Of a stretch of 64,000 nt of DNA, positions 1 to 12,369 are shown in pieces. Below the pieces are notes generated by a model. The model had not been told where the DNA came from and did not search any database. It saw only the letters and a program-made list of their open reading frames with translations. Numbering within the stretch: the stretch's first letter is position 1; every line of letters starts with the position of its first letter. Source of the stretch: Neopestalotiopsis rosae (Eukaryota; Ascomycota; Sordariomycetes; Amphisphaeriales; Sporocadaceae); NCBI GenBank assembly GCA_023078685.1, contig JALGAS010000006.1:3534001-3598000 (forward strand), written 5' to 3'. The translations under genes and the position numbers were made by a program.

Positions 1-45
1 TACAATAGGAGAGGCCTGTCAGAATACGATGCTAATAGTCAATAG

Positions 46-926
46 GCGCCAGCTCCTCGGGCTATATCGATCCCAACTTCCCCAATCCCGGGGGCGAGAA
101 TGATACATATGTGATCATATACGGCTACACGCCAGCCTTTTCGCTTGCCATCTTTGCCGCCGCCTGGTTCGTCCTTTTTCTGATCGTGCACCTGGGCCAG
201 GCGATACGACATCGTAGTTGGTACTTTATCGTGTTCCCCGTCGGGCTGCTATTCGAGGTCATTGGCTACATTGCGCGCTCGCTGTCGGCAAAGAAGGACC
301 CTTACAACCTGATCTACTTCATCATCCAGTACTTCTTCATCGTCACGGCGCCCGTGTTCCTCGCCGCGGGAATCTACACCATCTTGTCCGCCGTCATATC
401 CAGGGTCGGGTCCGGACGCCGGTACGCTTTTCTCTCGCCCAAGGCCATCATCTGGTTCTTTGTCGTCTCCGACGTCGTCTCCACGATTCTGCAAATCACC
501 GGCGCCGCGCTCATTGGCGTCAGGGAGTCGGCGCGCGAGGACCCGACCACGGCCAACAACATCTTGCTCGGGGGCCTGGCGTACCAGGTCTTCTCCCTGG
601 GCATCTTCCTGATCCTGACCGTCGTCTTCGTCCTCCGCGGACGGCGGGCCGTGGCCGAGGCCGGGCTGACGAGGTTCTATCTGGTCCTGCTCGTGGCGAC
701 GGTCCTGATCTATCTGCGCACCTGCTTCCGCCTCGCGGAGACGGCCGAGGGCCTCGGCGGGTCCTTGTACACCAACGAGATCCTCTTTGCCTGCCTCGAG
801 TTTGCCCCGGTGGCGCTGACGGTACTGCTGTTTGCCATATGGCACCCAGGAAGGTGTCTTGGGAGGAAAGTGGTGCCTGCCGGCGGCGCGTTGGTCAAGA
901 CGGAGACGCCGGTGTCTCCTTTGTGA
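46..926 (+). CDS. RTA1-like seven-helix membrane protein, 5' end missing
   Basis: Members of the fungal RTA1/RTM1 family (lipid-translocating exporter group) are plasma-membrane proteins with seven helices, linked to lipid movement and tolerance of membrane-active compounds. Seen here: about 290 codons with seven hydrophobic segments, the family-typical IYGYTP start of helix 1, a NLIYFIIQYFFI helix, a DVVSTILQ segment and a C-terminal IWHPG before a short polar tail. No in-frame ATG exists. The frame is open upstream (YIDPNFPNPGG, a typical family N-terminus) to an in-frame stop at 36-38. A branch-point-like GCTAAT (31-36) and an AG at 44-45 suggest that this exon begins near 46 and that the first exon lies left of the window. 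The GTG at 111 is internal. Family assignment is firm; substrate is unknown. Confidence 0.85.
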
Positions 927-3900
927 ACCATTTGGAAAGCCGTAGCTGGGAATATCCAACCTAGCAATCACAGCAACGCAGCATTCATATTCCATCAGCT
1001 GTAACGCTCAAGAGTGTGGTCGACTTACGCACAGTTTTCTCGGGCAGTTTAGTGATTAAGAGAAGGACAACTCAATCTCTATAATGAACAGTAATTTGCA
1101 TGGCTACCGATAATTCCTAATTTATACCCTGTTGGAGGCGACAATCGAGTACTTTTAAGGTTTACGAAATATGCAAGGATAGAATCATTATGACCTTCAT
1201 TTGATCTTGTGATAATGAACTACATACCACACATGTAAAATGATATTACATGAATGTCTTTGCCTAAAATTGTGGCCATGACTAGTATCACTGCCGAGTT
1301 CACAATGGCCCAAGGAGATAGATCTTGAGCTCACGCGTAGCATGGCGCTTGAATTTGAAGGGTGTGGGTGCCCGAGTAAGATATACTTATCATTATCACA
1401 GACTCACAGATACATAAGTCACCCTGTCGTTACTTCTTAACCCTCAGTGGTCTTGACAACTATCGCGTGATCATTGTTTACGAATAGTATCAAACAAGTT
1501 GTGAACATCTGAGGTCCGCGTTGACGCCTGCAATACCTTCTCTCGGAGATCCGAGGATATGACCAGCCCCGTCGGCCGAGATATGAGGTCGTCAATGTTC
1601 CCTCGCAAGGCGATAGACATGGGCCAACACATGAATAGACAAAAAAAGAGACGACGCAGTGACTCGGCAGGTAGATTATCCGGTGTCAAGCCTGATCTTT
1701 TCGTGCACAGTATTAATGCTTGAATCCACAACCCATGCCGCAACTGACGTTGACTGTTTTCTGGTGAAATTCCTCAACGATACTTCACACAGTGATCGTC
1801 TTTCTGTGATTGGATCGAACCAAGAACTGCGCACAAATCATATCCCGATGCAAGTCGCTGTAAAAGGATCGTGCCATGAACATGGTCGTCTTTGATATTG
1901 GTCTTTCTCATGTCTGACTGCCCTCTTACTCTTCGGCAACGAGTGTCCTGTAGCGAATGCTTGGTCATCACCTAGACCATGTTGCATGCAGTGTGTCCTT
2001 GCTGTTGAATTAAGCTTGCCGCTCCTATCAAAGTGTCTCCATCTAAGAATAGAAGTCGCCCAGTCCCAAAGCAGGGGAACTGTTCGTAATGGTTGTGCCT
2101 GACCGACCTCATTGCATCCTTCAACCGGACGGCCTACAATTTGAGGACGACGCCGGCAAATGACAATTTACCATCTTGCCTTGCTCCTGTACATTTTGAT
2201 GGTTTTCTAATCGGCAGTTCGGACTGAACGATGAGCCCGCCTGCTCCCGTGCAGGTTCTCGCAATCGCAGAAACACCCCCCAAGGACCATGAAAAAGCCT
2301 TATCGTCTGCGAGGATAAACAAACTATTTGTACCAAGCCTTTTCGACACGGGAGCAAGGAACCAATCGGGTGACTTGGGCACGCAGCTGAGTATGCAGTC
2401 AGCATTCAATATATTCCCAAGGATCCCTGGGCGCGCGCGCTCCCCCCCTTCTTGGCACAGGGAAAAAAATCCTCCAAACATCCTAGAGCTCGGATGCAGC
2501 CGAGCTCTTGTGTGCGCCCAGCCCTCCATCTGTCCGTTCTCGTCTCACTCGCCGCTCTCTCCTGATAAACAACGACTTCGAGAAGGGGAATGTTGGGTAG
2601 CACAAAAGTCTGGCTCTATTGGTTTTTTTTCCCCCCAAGCCATCGGTACCGTGACTGTGGTTTTTCTGGCGAACGCCTCTTTCCTCGTGTGGCGTGCGTG
2701 CAGATTGCAGCATGCAAGCGTTGCTGACCTACATCTCTTTGCCCAGGCCCTCTCACCCCGGAAAACATTTCACACCTGGCAGAACAGCGAACCGAAGCCC
2801 TCGTAGAAAGAGAGAGAGAGGCGAGAGGGAGTAAAGGGAGAGAAGAGAGGGTTGCTAATTCCCGGTAGCTGCAGGTCCGACCATGCAGATATTCACCAAA
2901 CTATTGAAAAATAAAACAAATCCTGCCGTGGGCTGCAAGTAACTGGCATGGGCGGTATAAAAGAAAAAGAGTGATGCTGATCTACTTTTTGACCCTGCAG
3001 CTTCGGCCCGAACGCAATGCACAACAATAAAGACTATTTATCTTTTATCCCTTGTCCTGGCTTGAATCTCATGGACGTTACCAATCCATGACAAAGGGAA
3101 AAGAAGGACATATCATGCACTTTCAACGGCTCCTGGATGAAAAGCGGTCCCAAATCCTTGCCCATATTGACCTGGCAACACTTCTCCAACGCAAGGTATG
3201 TATATTCCGAGCATCAAGCAGGATGGGGAAAGGGGAACAATGAAGTATCTCCTCACAAACAACTGCTTGGTATTGGATCAACGGACGGATAGGATGACTA
3301 CATGAACTGTACAGTAAAACATGTCGTGCTCTCATGCCCACGCCAATCCCTTGGCGACTTGGGATAGAAAGATCCTGCAGCGCTCGTAAATAAGGGCAGG
3401 ATCATACTGACAGAGAACCAGTGCCGCTGAGGAGATGAAGCAAGGTAGGAACAGAAGAGCCCATGGAGTTCCCGGATTCTGTATTCTAAAATTGACACTG
3501 CCAATACAATAGTTCCCGGAGCGATCAAAATATGGCTGAACCCGCTCTACTATGTAGGGGTGGTTCACACCCGCAGCATTGAATACCTTCAAGTACGAAT
3601 CGTATAGATATTCTAATATGATAGAGTTCTCTTGTGCATGTCCCACCGACTTTTATCGATGGCCACCATCTTGTCATGGCGAGGCCCGTGACTCAGTAAA
3701 CCAGAGGCATGGAGGCAGACCGATGCGTATATCGGTACCCAGGTAGAATAAAGGAGTATGTACTAGTGTTCACCTGATGCCCTTTGAAGGAGAAGCCGCT
3801 CTCGTACCGAGTAGACGCAAAGCAGGAAGCTGATTGTGATACGTAAGCATGAAAGTGACACAATGGAGTTGGGGAGCAGACTCAAGTCCGGGGAAAGCCA

Positions 3901-6900
3901 TGGCCATTACAATCAGTTTCGAGAATTCATTCTTCAGCCAACAAACTCAGCTCATCGGCCTGAATATTGTGAAGAGAGAGACATTCCATTGACTGGGCTG
4001 CGTTATACTGGCGAGTGGTCCATGTATCGCCATGTAGACTTGGTATTACTTCCATGTGCAAACAATGAAGAGGGTATTTTTCTTTCCTTTTGGAATACCC
4101 TCGGACCATGACGGAAAAGCTTTGCGCGTCAATAGACCAACAGTGGCACATTGACTGGATCATCCACCTCTAGATCTTGACGAAATAGAAGGAATTGAGA
4201 GTCGAGATGACCTACCTGATGTGATGTCCAATACAACATCGGGATATTGAATAAGCTTGATTATGAACAGTACCCTTGGCCGGCACGTGGGTGCCGTATT
4301 GCCGGGCCACGATAGAAAAGTTGTTGTTGACACGGCATTGACGCCCGCATTGAACCATGGACACTCATTGCGACTGACGACTTGATTACACTGATAAGGT
4401 CCCCTTTTTGAATATGAAACTTCCTGAAGGGGGAGTGGCGCTCAAGTGGTTCTGGAAACTACAAGTCACAAGAGTTACACCAGTTCAGGAAGGTAGGTAA
4501 ACCCAATTGCCGAAGGTGCAGAAAATCTGGAGGTCTATCGTCACATACAAAAGAAGAACAGTAGCAGTGATCGAATTGCGTGATCTATAGTATGTCTTGT
4601 TTCAGGTTTTCTTTCTTCTTTTCCCCATCAGCTCTTGGGCAGTGGCTGGCTGGGTTGACTGATGGTTCGCAGGGCAAAAAGGCGCGCCTCAGCAGAAGCA
4701 GGCAGCACGACATTTTCCGATCCGCTGACGTTTTCTGCCACAATTAAGACCATGGCAACGTTAATATACCTTTGGAGGCAGTTGGTAATTGTTGGCATTT
4801 GGCCGGGACCTGCCTCAATGGGGGACCATGAAAAGACCCTTCGGTTAACATCTTGGCCAAAAACCTGCCGAAGGACCCTATCTACGATATAGGTTAGAAA
4901 TGTGTGACGGGTAGGAACCATCTGGTTGCATCTGGCTAAGCATTTAACCATATTCCATATTATGTAGATATTGCAGGTTATTGCTGCTTCATGTATGTGT
5001 GTCCCAGGTAGGCAAAAAGAATGAAACTCATTCAAGAGAGCTGAAAAACTCTTTGGTTTACCTCGCATTTTTCGCATGCATATTCGGGTGTCGCCAGGCA
5101 GCTGCAGAATGAAAAAGCGCGGGCCCGAATTTCGACTCTCGCCCGAAAATCACCGGGGCGGCAGATCGAAATCTCCCTTGGCGGGTTTGTGGTTTTGATC
5201 CACGGGGGGGAGGGGGGGGGGGTTTGCTGTCTATCTTGCCAATGATACCTTCATGAGTCGCCAGCACGATCTTTGTGTCTAGCTCGTCATAGCAACTTAA
5301 AACCTCTCCCGGATGTCGTGCGGCAAGAAGGTTAAAAAGGTCGTCAACGCTTGTACTTCCCTGTATGTGGATGTGGACAGACAGGGCCTGGTCACAGATT
5401 AGACTGCCGAGTCAATGTTGCCAGGCGGATTGTTGTTACCCCAGGGGAAAGATCAGGAGAAACGGGAACATCTTCATTCGAATAGTTCGTATTCAATACA
5501 TGATATTTATTGGATGGAGTTTCCCGCCTCTTGTCTGTGATCATGGCAGTCTTCCAAGATGTGTTCTGGGATTATTAACTTTGCCACTTTGGACAGATAT
5601 TTTACCTGGGATATGTCTTAATAGTGCTACTTATTAGTGGGTATATAGATTGGGCCATAGGTTTATTTAATGCTCTGGTCCCGCTTTGCTATTTGCAGTG
5701 TTGCATTACGGATACTACAGGGGACAACACAGTCTAAATCGTTACCGGGCATTTCCTGACAGGAGGAGGACATGAACGATTGTACACGCCGCAATAAAGC
5801 GCCATTGGTTACATGTGTATGTAGCCTGGTAACCTGAGCCAAGACCGCCATGGATGAGAGCAAACGAGATTCAAGAGGAGAATCAAACGCGAGGGAGAGA
5901 AGGGAAGGGTAAAGACGAGTTCTTTCATTATTAGTCACACGTTATGCTACGACCAGGGAGCCCAGGTTTTGCTTGAAACGCCACGAAACACGGGCCCCGA
6001 CAGCCTCAGAACTCGAGTGCGTGTCAGGCGTCCAAATAAAGATACAGAAGTGGAGTTGCTCGTGTTTCTGGGACACAATGGGACAGAGTAGGAAGAGGAT
6101 GGAGTGGATGTCATGTCATTCGTCCAAAGCCACCGTCTGTCTGTCTTGTCTGACCGTTTTGTCTGTCAGTGTTGAACTTACATCAGATTCCTAGTTCCAT
6201 AGAGGCTAGCCATCATAGCCCGCGGGAAAAACAGTACGGAATTGCCTAATGGAAATACAGCCTCAGAGGTGTGCGCACACAAATATATGCAGATGAGCTT
6301 AATAATAGTCACGTATGTCACTCTTGGCAATATATTTTCTTTTCCGCTTTATGGGACATCACTCTTCCCGAGCGGTAACTCGAGTCAGCATGCCTGAACC
6401 CCGGTGGGCAGTCATGCCAGGCAAGGCAAGCCGCATTTGGAAGAGAAGATGCAAAGTGAACAAACGTTCCCAACGTCTTCGAATCCGGTCTGCCGGCACG
6501 CCCGGCGGGTGGCTTTTCGGCCTTTCTCGTGCAGGCTACGGCACTTGTCCGCTGGACTACTGCTACTTGGTATTAGTCCAGTGGACTAGATCGCCCATTA
6601 GAGCCAAAGGAGAGAGAGCACTGGGCTCACTGGGCTCGGTGGCCCAAGCAAACCCAAGATGAAAATTAAAAACAAAAGCACGAAAAGCCAAGATTAGCCA
6701 AGGGCCGTCCTGCCGGAGAATCGCACCCCAAGCATTTTTGATTACTCGCGCGCTGTGATGGGGTCAGAGAGGAGACAGAAATAAACTCAAAGTTTTTTTA
6801 GAGTTGGCCAACGGTCCAGTTGTTCCCATCCATCCAATGATTGCATCATTCTCGGCTTTTACAGCAACGGTACACTTTCTGCCGCGTCTAGACTACCTAA

Positions 6901-9849
6901 TTACGACTGTTTCTCTGCCACAGTTGACTCCATACCACCATCTCTATTCTCTATCACAGTAGCAAATAGATGCCGGAATGTGAATCAGCATCGCCGGCAC
7001 AGAATGCAACACTTTATTGTCTTTTATAGTGCCTTCACAACACCCAAAGATTAACCGAGAGCTGGTTTTGCCAAGGCCTTTCTCCCCTCCACACACCCTT
7101 CCCATGTGCTTCTTGCTTTCCTCGCGTAACGGTGCGGTTACATTGGTCTTCGTAACGTCGGGAACAGGTCAACGAATTGGGGCAGAGGTAATAAGAGATC
7201 GTGCGTTCGGCCGCATTGCCGATGTAATCTGTAAATGTAAGCCAACAGCAGCACGCAGTCTATGGGAAAAACCCCATGCAGTACGTACTGTACTGTGCTT
7301 CACGTACATGATGTATGTAGTCGCTGCATGTCTGAATGTCCACGAGTCCACGAGCATCAGCGACATCCATCATCTACCTACCTACACTACAAGGACGCAT
7401 CCACATCATCCATCAGCCGTCCATTGGCATCTGCACGTCGTGTACTCTCCATTTATTTGCTTCAACCATTGACACGAGCGAAGCGGAATTGCACGGTTCA
7501 GTCCGTGGCTGCACCCCCGTTTCTCTTCTTTTTTGTTTTTGAGTTCGGCAATCTTTTTTGGGGCTTTTGTCTATTCTTGGCCTTTTGACAGCCAAAAACA
7601 TTTGTACGGAATTGGGTGGCCGTGTTTTAGACATAGAGGCTTAACGTTTAAGCCGTCTGTTGTAGTTCATCATAGCACGGGACTACTACCTCTCCCACAC
7701 TCCTCTCACCTGTTTCTTCCCTCTGTCTCTTCTCCCTCCTATTATGGAGTAGTAGCGATTGAACTTCACATGCGATGTATACTTGTCGCAGACTGGGTAG
7801 GTGTTGCCCGCTCTGTCGTAGCAATGGCGAGAGTTCAGTCCAAGATTTTCTTGTCGTCCAACAAGATGGCCTTGCAGTTCGACCCTGCCAAAGTGAGGGA
7901 AAAGCGTGAGAAGAGACCAAGCCAGCGTCGCGACCGCAACCCTCCGTTCGACTTGAGCCCCTCCAAGAAGTACTACCCCTGCAGTTCGAGTGTGCAGGTG
8001 CGGTGCAGTCAAAGGCGGCATGCTCACTCCGAGGCGACGCCCCGGACGGGCCAATACGCTCAGCGGGGGTCTGAGAGCGGGCGACATGGGCGAACCTGGC
8101 AGGTAGTGGTAGGTACTTTGTGAATAGCGAACTAGGCTTGCGAGCGAGTCCTTCCTTTGCTTCCCAGGCAAGTAAGTAAGCAAGCAGTCACCACCTAGGT
8201 TACCTACCTTGCCCTACATAGGCCATTCTGCGTACAGTGACGAGGTCTAGTCCATATCCTTGGTGCACTATGTAATCCTCCTGCGCTGGCAGCAATGTCA
8301 CTTGCAGCTTGTGCACAAAAAAGACACTCTGGATTAAGCTTGGCCAAGTACCGGCGCGCCAATGCGAGGCATGCGAGGAGCACCTGAAATGGACCTTGGA
8401 CTGGGGACAACTCGCGACTTGCCCTTCTGGGTTCTCGGTCCCCGCCTCCCATGGAACCTCGACGTTCCGGCTGTGTTGCACACAAGCAGCAACCAGCAAC
8501 CAGCAGACAAGACAAGCAGACAGTGGCAGGGAAGAAAACAAGCCAGACAGACAACCAAACTGACTTTACCAGCCACTTCCAGCGCCAGCCGTTACTTAGT
8601 CACTTCTCCTCACTACTACGTATGTACCTCTCTTGCTTACCAACCTACCTGCGTGCGTCTCACTCTGCTGCTGTTGCTGCTTGCTGCTTCTTGTCGTGCC
8701 GTGCGCGCCGGACAAGACCCAGACGGCTCCCCTACGGTGCGGCCGACTGCACCCTTTGCGAATGCTGCTCCTGCTGCTGCTGACGGTCGAGTGATTTGGA
8801 CAAGGGGAATGGCAAGTCTACAATCGACAAGCCTCATTTCTCAAGTCTCTCTCAAAATAAGCATAACCTTTAGAGGTCCCTACCCCGGTTAAGCTCGTGA
8901 GACTGACTGCTGAATTAAGCATCGATGAAGAAACAAAATAATTTAAGACTCTTGTCTCCAGGCGACTCATTTTGGGGCCTGCCAGAGAGGCTCTGCATTA
9001 ACCATCGTGGGTCTTCTCAACAAGGTTTTGCGCCATCATCCTTAAAGTCTGACCCTCGCAAGGGGGGCGTCAGGCCCCGGAATCACGGTGAAATCGGGGC
9101 AGGGCCCAAGCCTGAACAGGCATCGCGGAGCAGCAGAGATGGGTGTCGAGGCCCATGGGATCGACGAGTACCGTGGTATTTCTCGACCAGGGCCAGTTTA
9201 GCAAACCCATGCCATTATTGATACACCCAAAGTAACCCACCAATGACACAGATGCGAGGTGCCGGATCCCCGCCCAAATCGACGACGAAACCCGCCAAGG
9301 CAAGACTCGTTCCCCTGATGGTGTCCTTGGTCTCTGTCGCTCTGGGTGCCCTTGTTCTAGGTAGTGAGCGGTCCACACCCACACCACACCACAATCCCCG
9401 TCCGCTACATACCACGGGGAAGGGAGTCCCACGCTGGCCCTCTTTCCTCAGCGCCCAGCCCAGCCCAGTCAATGTCTTCTACTTCCGCCCTGCCTACTAC
9501 CTACACCCAATTCCAAACGTGATCCTGTCAACGACCTTTTTCGAACCCATTTTCCGTTTTCTGTTTGGGCAATACTGGATAAACACCAAGGACTCGAGTG
9601 CGCCGATCGTGAGAAGGACTGATTGATTGATTGAGTAATTCAAAGTGATACCACATACCGGGCAAGCAACGGAGGATCAACTTTGATTCAACATACAGCA
9701 CTGGCCGCCCATGACCTGGAGTGGTTGAGAGTTTTACTGGTCACAAAATCACTGATGCTGCAGAGCGGCACTGCTCTGTGAGCAGCCACCAAACCAGCGC
9801 TGTACCAAGCGAAACCAGCCACCCCCAATAACGACGACAACGCGTCAAA
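927..9849. other. 8.9 kb stretch without a recognisable gene
   Basis: I see no coding sequence that I can support here. The longest open frames (191 codons at 2231-2806 +, 149 at 4628-5077 -, 196 and 165 on opposite strands around 7.5-8.2 kb, 176 at 8362-8892 +) have low-complexity or arginine/serine-rich translations, no domain I recognise and no convincing splice partners. The stretch holds a GA-rich block near 2806-2850, a long G run at 5204-5222, TACCTACC repeats near 7375 and 8200, and AGCCC repeats near 9450. The last kilobase probably contains promoter and leader of the membrane-protein gene starting at 9850. Small multi-exon genes or non-coding transcripts could have been missed. Confidence 0.5.
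5204..5222 (+). repeat. interrupted G homopolymer, possible quadruplex
   Basis: Seven G, one A, then eleven G on the plus strand, flanked by ordinary sequence. Runs of this kind can form G-quadruplexes and are prone to length change; no gene is attached to it. Confidence 0.7.
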
Positions 9850-12369
9850 ATGAATGGAGGAAGCGACAACAAGATGCCCGTCGAGCGCAGGGCTTCGATG
9901 AGGACGTCTATGAGGTTATCCGTGTCACCCGGCGAAGATGACGATTATGACATGCAAATGATGGGAATATCAGATGGATTCCGACCTACCAACATGTCCC
10001 AGCCACCACAGCAACCACTACCAAACCCACCGATTCCATTGCAACCGACGCCATCGACAAAGTCGGTACAAAAGGTCAGGCCGTCGAGTATAGCAAAGCC
10101 GCCACAGCCGCGAGAATCATTCTCCTTGCGGCACGATGGAGGTATGGGATCCTTGGCCGACTCGATCGTGGCAGGCTCGTCCAGCAATGCAGTAGGCCAG
10201 GACATTGCGAGAGCAGAGAGCCCTTACCAAGGACCCTCGGGACCCTCATTTCCGTATCAAATGTACACTCAGAATGTAAGGCCTGAGCGTACAAACAGTC
10301 TGGCGACCACAGTGACCGTCCCGGCTACGGAAAGATCATACAATGGCCCAAATAACCCGACACACCCATATCAAATGTATCCACAGAACACAGTCGCCGC
10401 CTCGGAGACCGAAGGCAGAGCAACCCCAGCAATTCCAGTCGGCTTTACCGGAGCAGTGGACAATTATCAAAGGAGACTTGGACCCGAAGGAGAGGAGGCC
10501 GGCGACATGATTGGACCTGATGGACACACGGAGCAACTGCCGCCATATACCCGGTACCCTGATGAGGCATACCAGAGGAAAATCGCCGGTATTGGTGGAG
10601 TGTCGGCCATGGAACCATCGGCTGCCGGCTCCTCGGCGTCACACGCAGCATTGGCAGTGGGAGCGGCTTCGGGATCAACGTCAGCATCAACATCAGTCTC
10701 ATCTCCATCGCCGAGGTCATCTGCTGGAACCACGGCTCTACATGCCATCCCAGGAGCCGGAGGACTCGGCTTGGCTACTCGCAACCCCGAGTTTGCTTCC
10801 ACGGATGATCTGTCCATTCAGGCTGGAGGACTTTCGCCACAATCGCGGCAATCCCTCAGGAGTTTCAACAGCGAAGGAGGAGACAACCCCCAAATCAACA
10901 CAGCGGCTCAGGCGGTCTTGAACGAAAAGAAGCCCGCCAAGAAGTGGCAAATCATTGCCCGCCGAAAGGTGTGGGGTGTGGTGCCCTGCTGGGCTCTTAC
11001 CATCACACTTATTATCATTGTGATGTTGGCGATTGTTTTGGGAACGGTGCTGGGCATTTTCTTCAACAAACCGAAGAAGCCACCGCCGCCAAGCGAGTAC
11101 GTCCACCATTCTCAGCTATGATATCGACCATCCTGCTGACAGTGCTGCAGTAGTTCGTCCGCGACCATGAATGATGCGTCGCCGTTATCATCGGTACCCG
11201 CTGATCTCGCAGCTCTACCTAGCGGCGAGTTCGCTTTACCATTGATGCTCACCCGATCCCCAACAACCTGCTTCAACGATAGCACACAAGCACAAGCTTG
11301 GAATTGCAACCAAGTTTTTGCACAATTAAGCTTGCACATTGACAAGCTCTCTGAAACCCCCAGCACTTCGCAGTACGCCATGAGCCTTCACTATAACGAG
11401 TCATTCACGATTGAAAGCAATGAGTATTCCTATGGCATGCAACCACCCAAGGTCAATGACGTCACAATGTTATTGGTCACGGATATCAACGAGCCAACGC
11501 GTGGGCCTGCCTGGGCATTCGAGGTTGCATACAACAAGACTGTCATCATTCCCGAAGGCCTATTCCCAGGCTCTTCCTCAAGCTCTAGTTCCAAGAGAGG
11601 CAGCGCTCCGCCCCCGCCGCCTCAAGGTGGAGGTGGAGGCTTTCCTGGTGGTGGAGACTTCAAGCGCAAGGGTTTGGCTCAATCCGGCGACAAGCCATGG
11701 ATTTGCTCTTGGGACGGGACAATCCTCGAGGTCTTTGTCTACCCGAACCAAAACAACAGCCAACCGTCTCTGGTGTATCCGGATTCAAGCGCCACTTCCA
11801 CCGGGGGTGGTACATCCACTGCTACAGTTACCAGTGACGTTTCATCCAGTACTGCCACTTCAAGCAGTACAGACGATGATGATAATGAATCCTCTGAATA
11901 TCAAAATGTAGCATACACGTCGCATCATCGGAGACAAGCTTCAACAAGCCCGGCTACAACTACAACAACGTCAACGACTGCGACATCCACTATTTCATCG
12001 TCTGGTGTTTTTGATACTTCGGTGCCTAGCCCCAGCGATTTCCAGGTTCCCTTCTTTCCTCGAGTAGTGAAGATGGAAGAGCGGCGGCTGGCAGGCAGCC
12101 CATCGGTTCAACCGTACTGCCGTCAGTATCAAATCAACGACAATGGTCCCGCTACACCACTCACAGACTCGAATGGTCATCCGGTGGAAGTCAAGATTGT
12201 TGAGATTGAGCCCGATGAGGATTCTGAGTCCTCCCACGAAAGAAAGAGCTCTAGAAGAGAAAGGCTTGTGCAGCGGAAGGTTATTGAAGATTACCTCAAC
12301 CACGCAGTCAAACCCCGCGACTCGGATAGCGACATGAGCAACTGCGGTTGTATGTGGTGGGCCACATAG
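9850..12369 (+). CDS. large single-pass membrane protein, possibly DUF7820 family
   Basis: Two exons: 9850-11096 and 11151-12369 (intron 54 bp, donor GTACGT, branch TGCTGAC), giving about 821 residues. Seen: a long Pro/Ser/Gln-rich disordered N-terminal part with two related repeats (PYQGPSGPSFPYQMY and a NNPTHPYQMYPQN-type copy), a basic stretch (ARRKVW), one strong membrane helix at about 380-405, a poly-Pro linker, then a 400-residue C-terminal part containing Cys in CFNDST, WNCNQVF, WICSWDG and PYCRQY, Ser/Thr-rich spacers and a final NCGCMWW. The basic residues before the helix suggest a cytosolic N-terminus and an exterior or lumenal C-terminal domain. From memory this layout matches the fungal family named DUF7820; that is unverified and function is unknown. 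The ATG follows a CA-rich leader (CGTCAAAATGAAT). Confidence 0.8.

Noticed and set aside
160..162. DFN in place of DFG in the kinase (protein residues 160-162) as a sign of a dead kinase
   Set aside because: DFN is normal in STK32/YANK kinases; Lys49, Asp142 and Asp160 are all present.
2231..2806. 191-codon plus-strand open frame
   Set aside because: Low-complexity translation, overlapped by several minus-strand frames, no domain, no splice partners and no sensible start context.
4628..5077. 149-codon minus-strand open frame
   Set aside because: No domain or motif recognised, and frames of this length arise by chance in this much sequence.
7533..8183. Overlapping frames of 196 (+) and 165 (-) codons
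   Set aside because: They overlap on opposite strands, both are compositionally odd, and neither has ordered segments.
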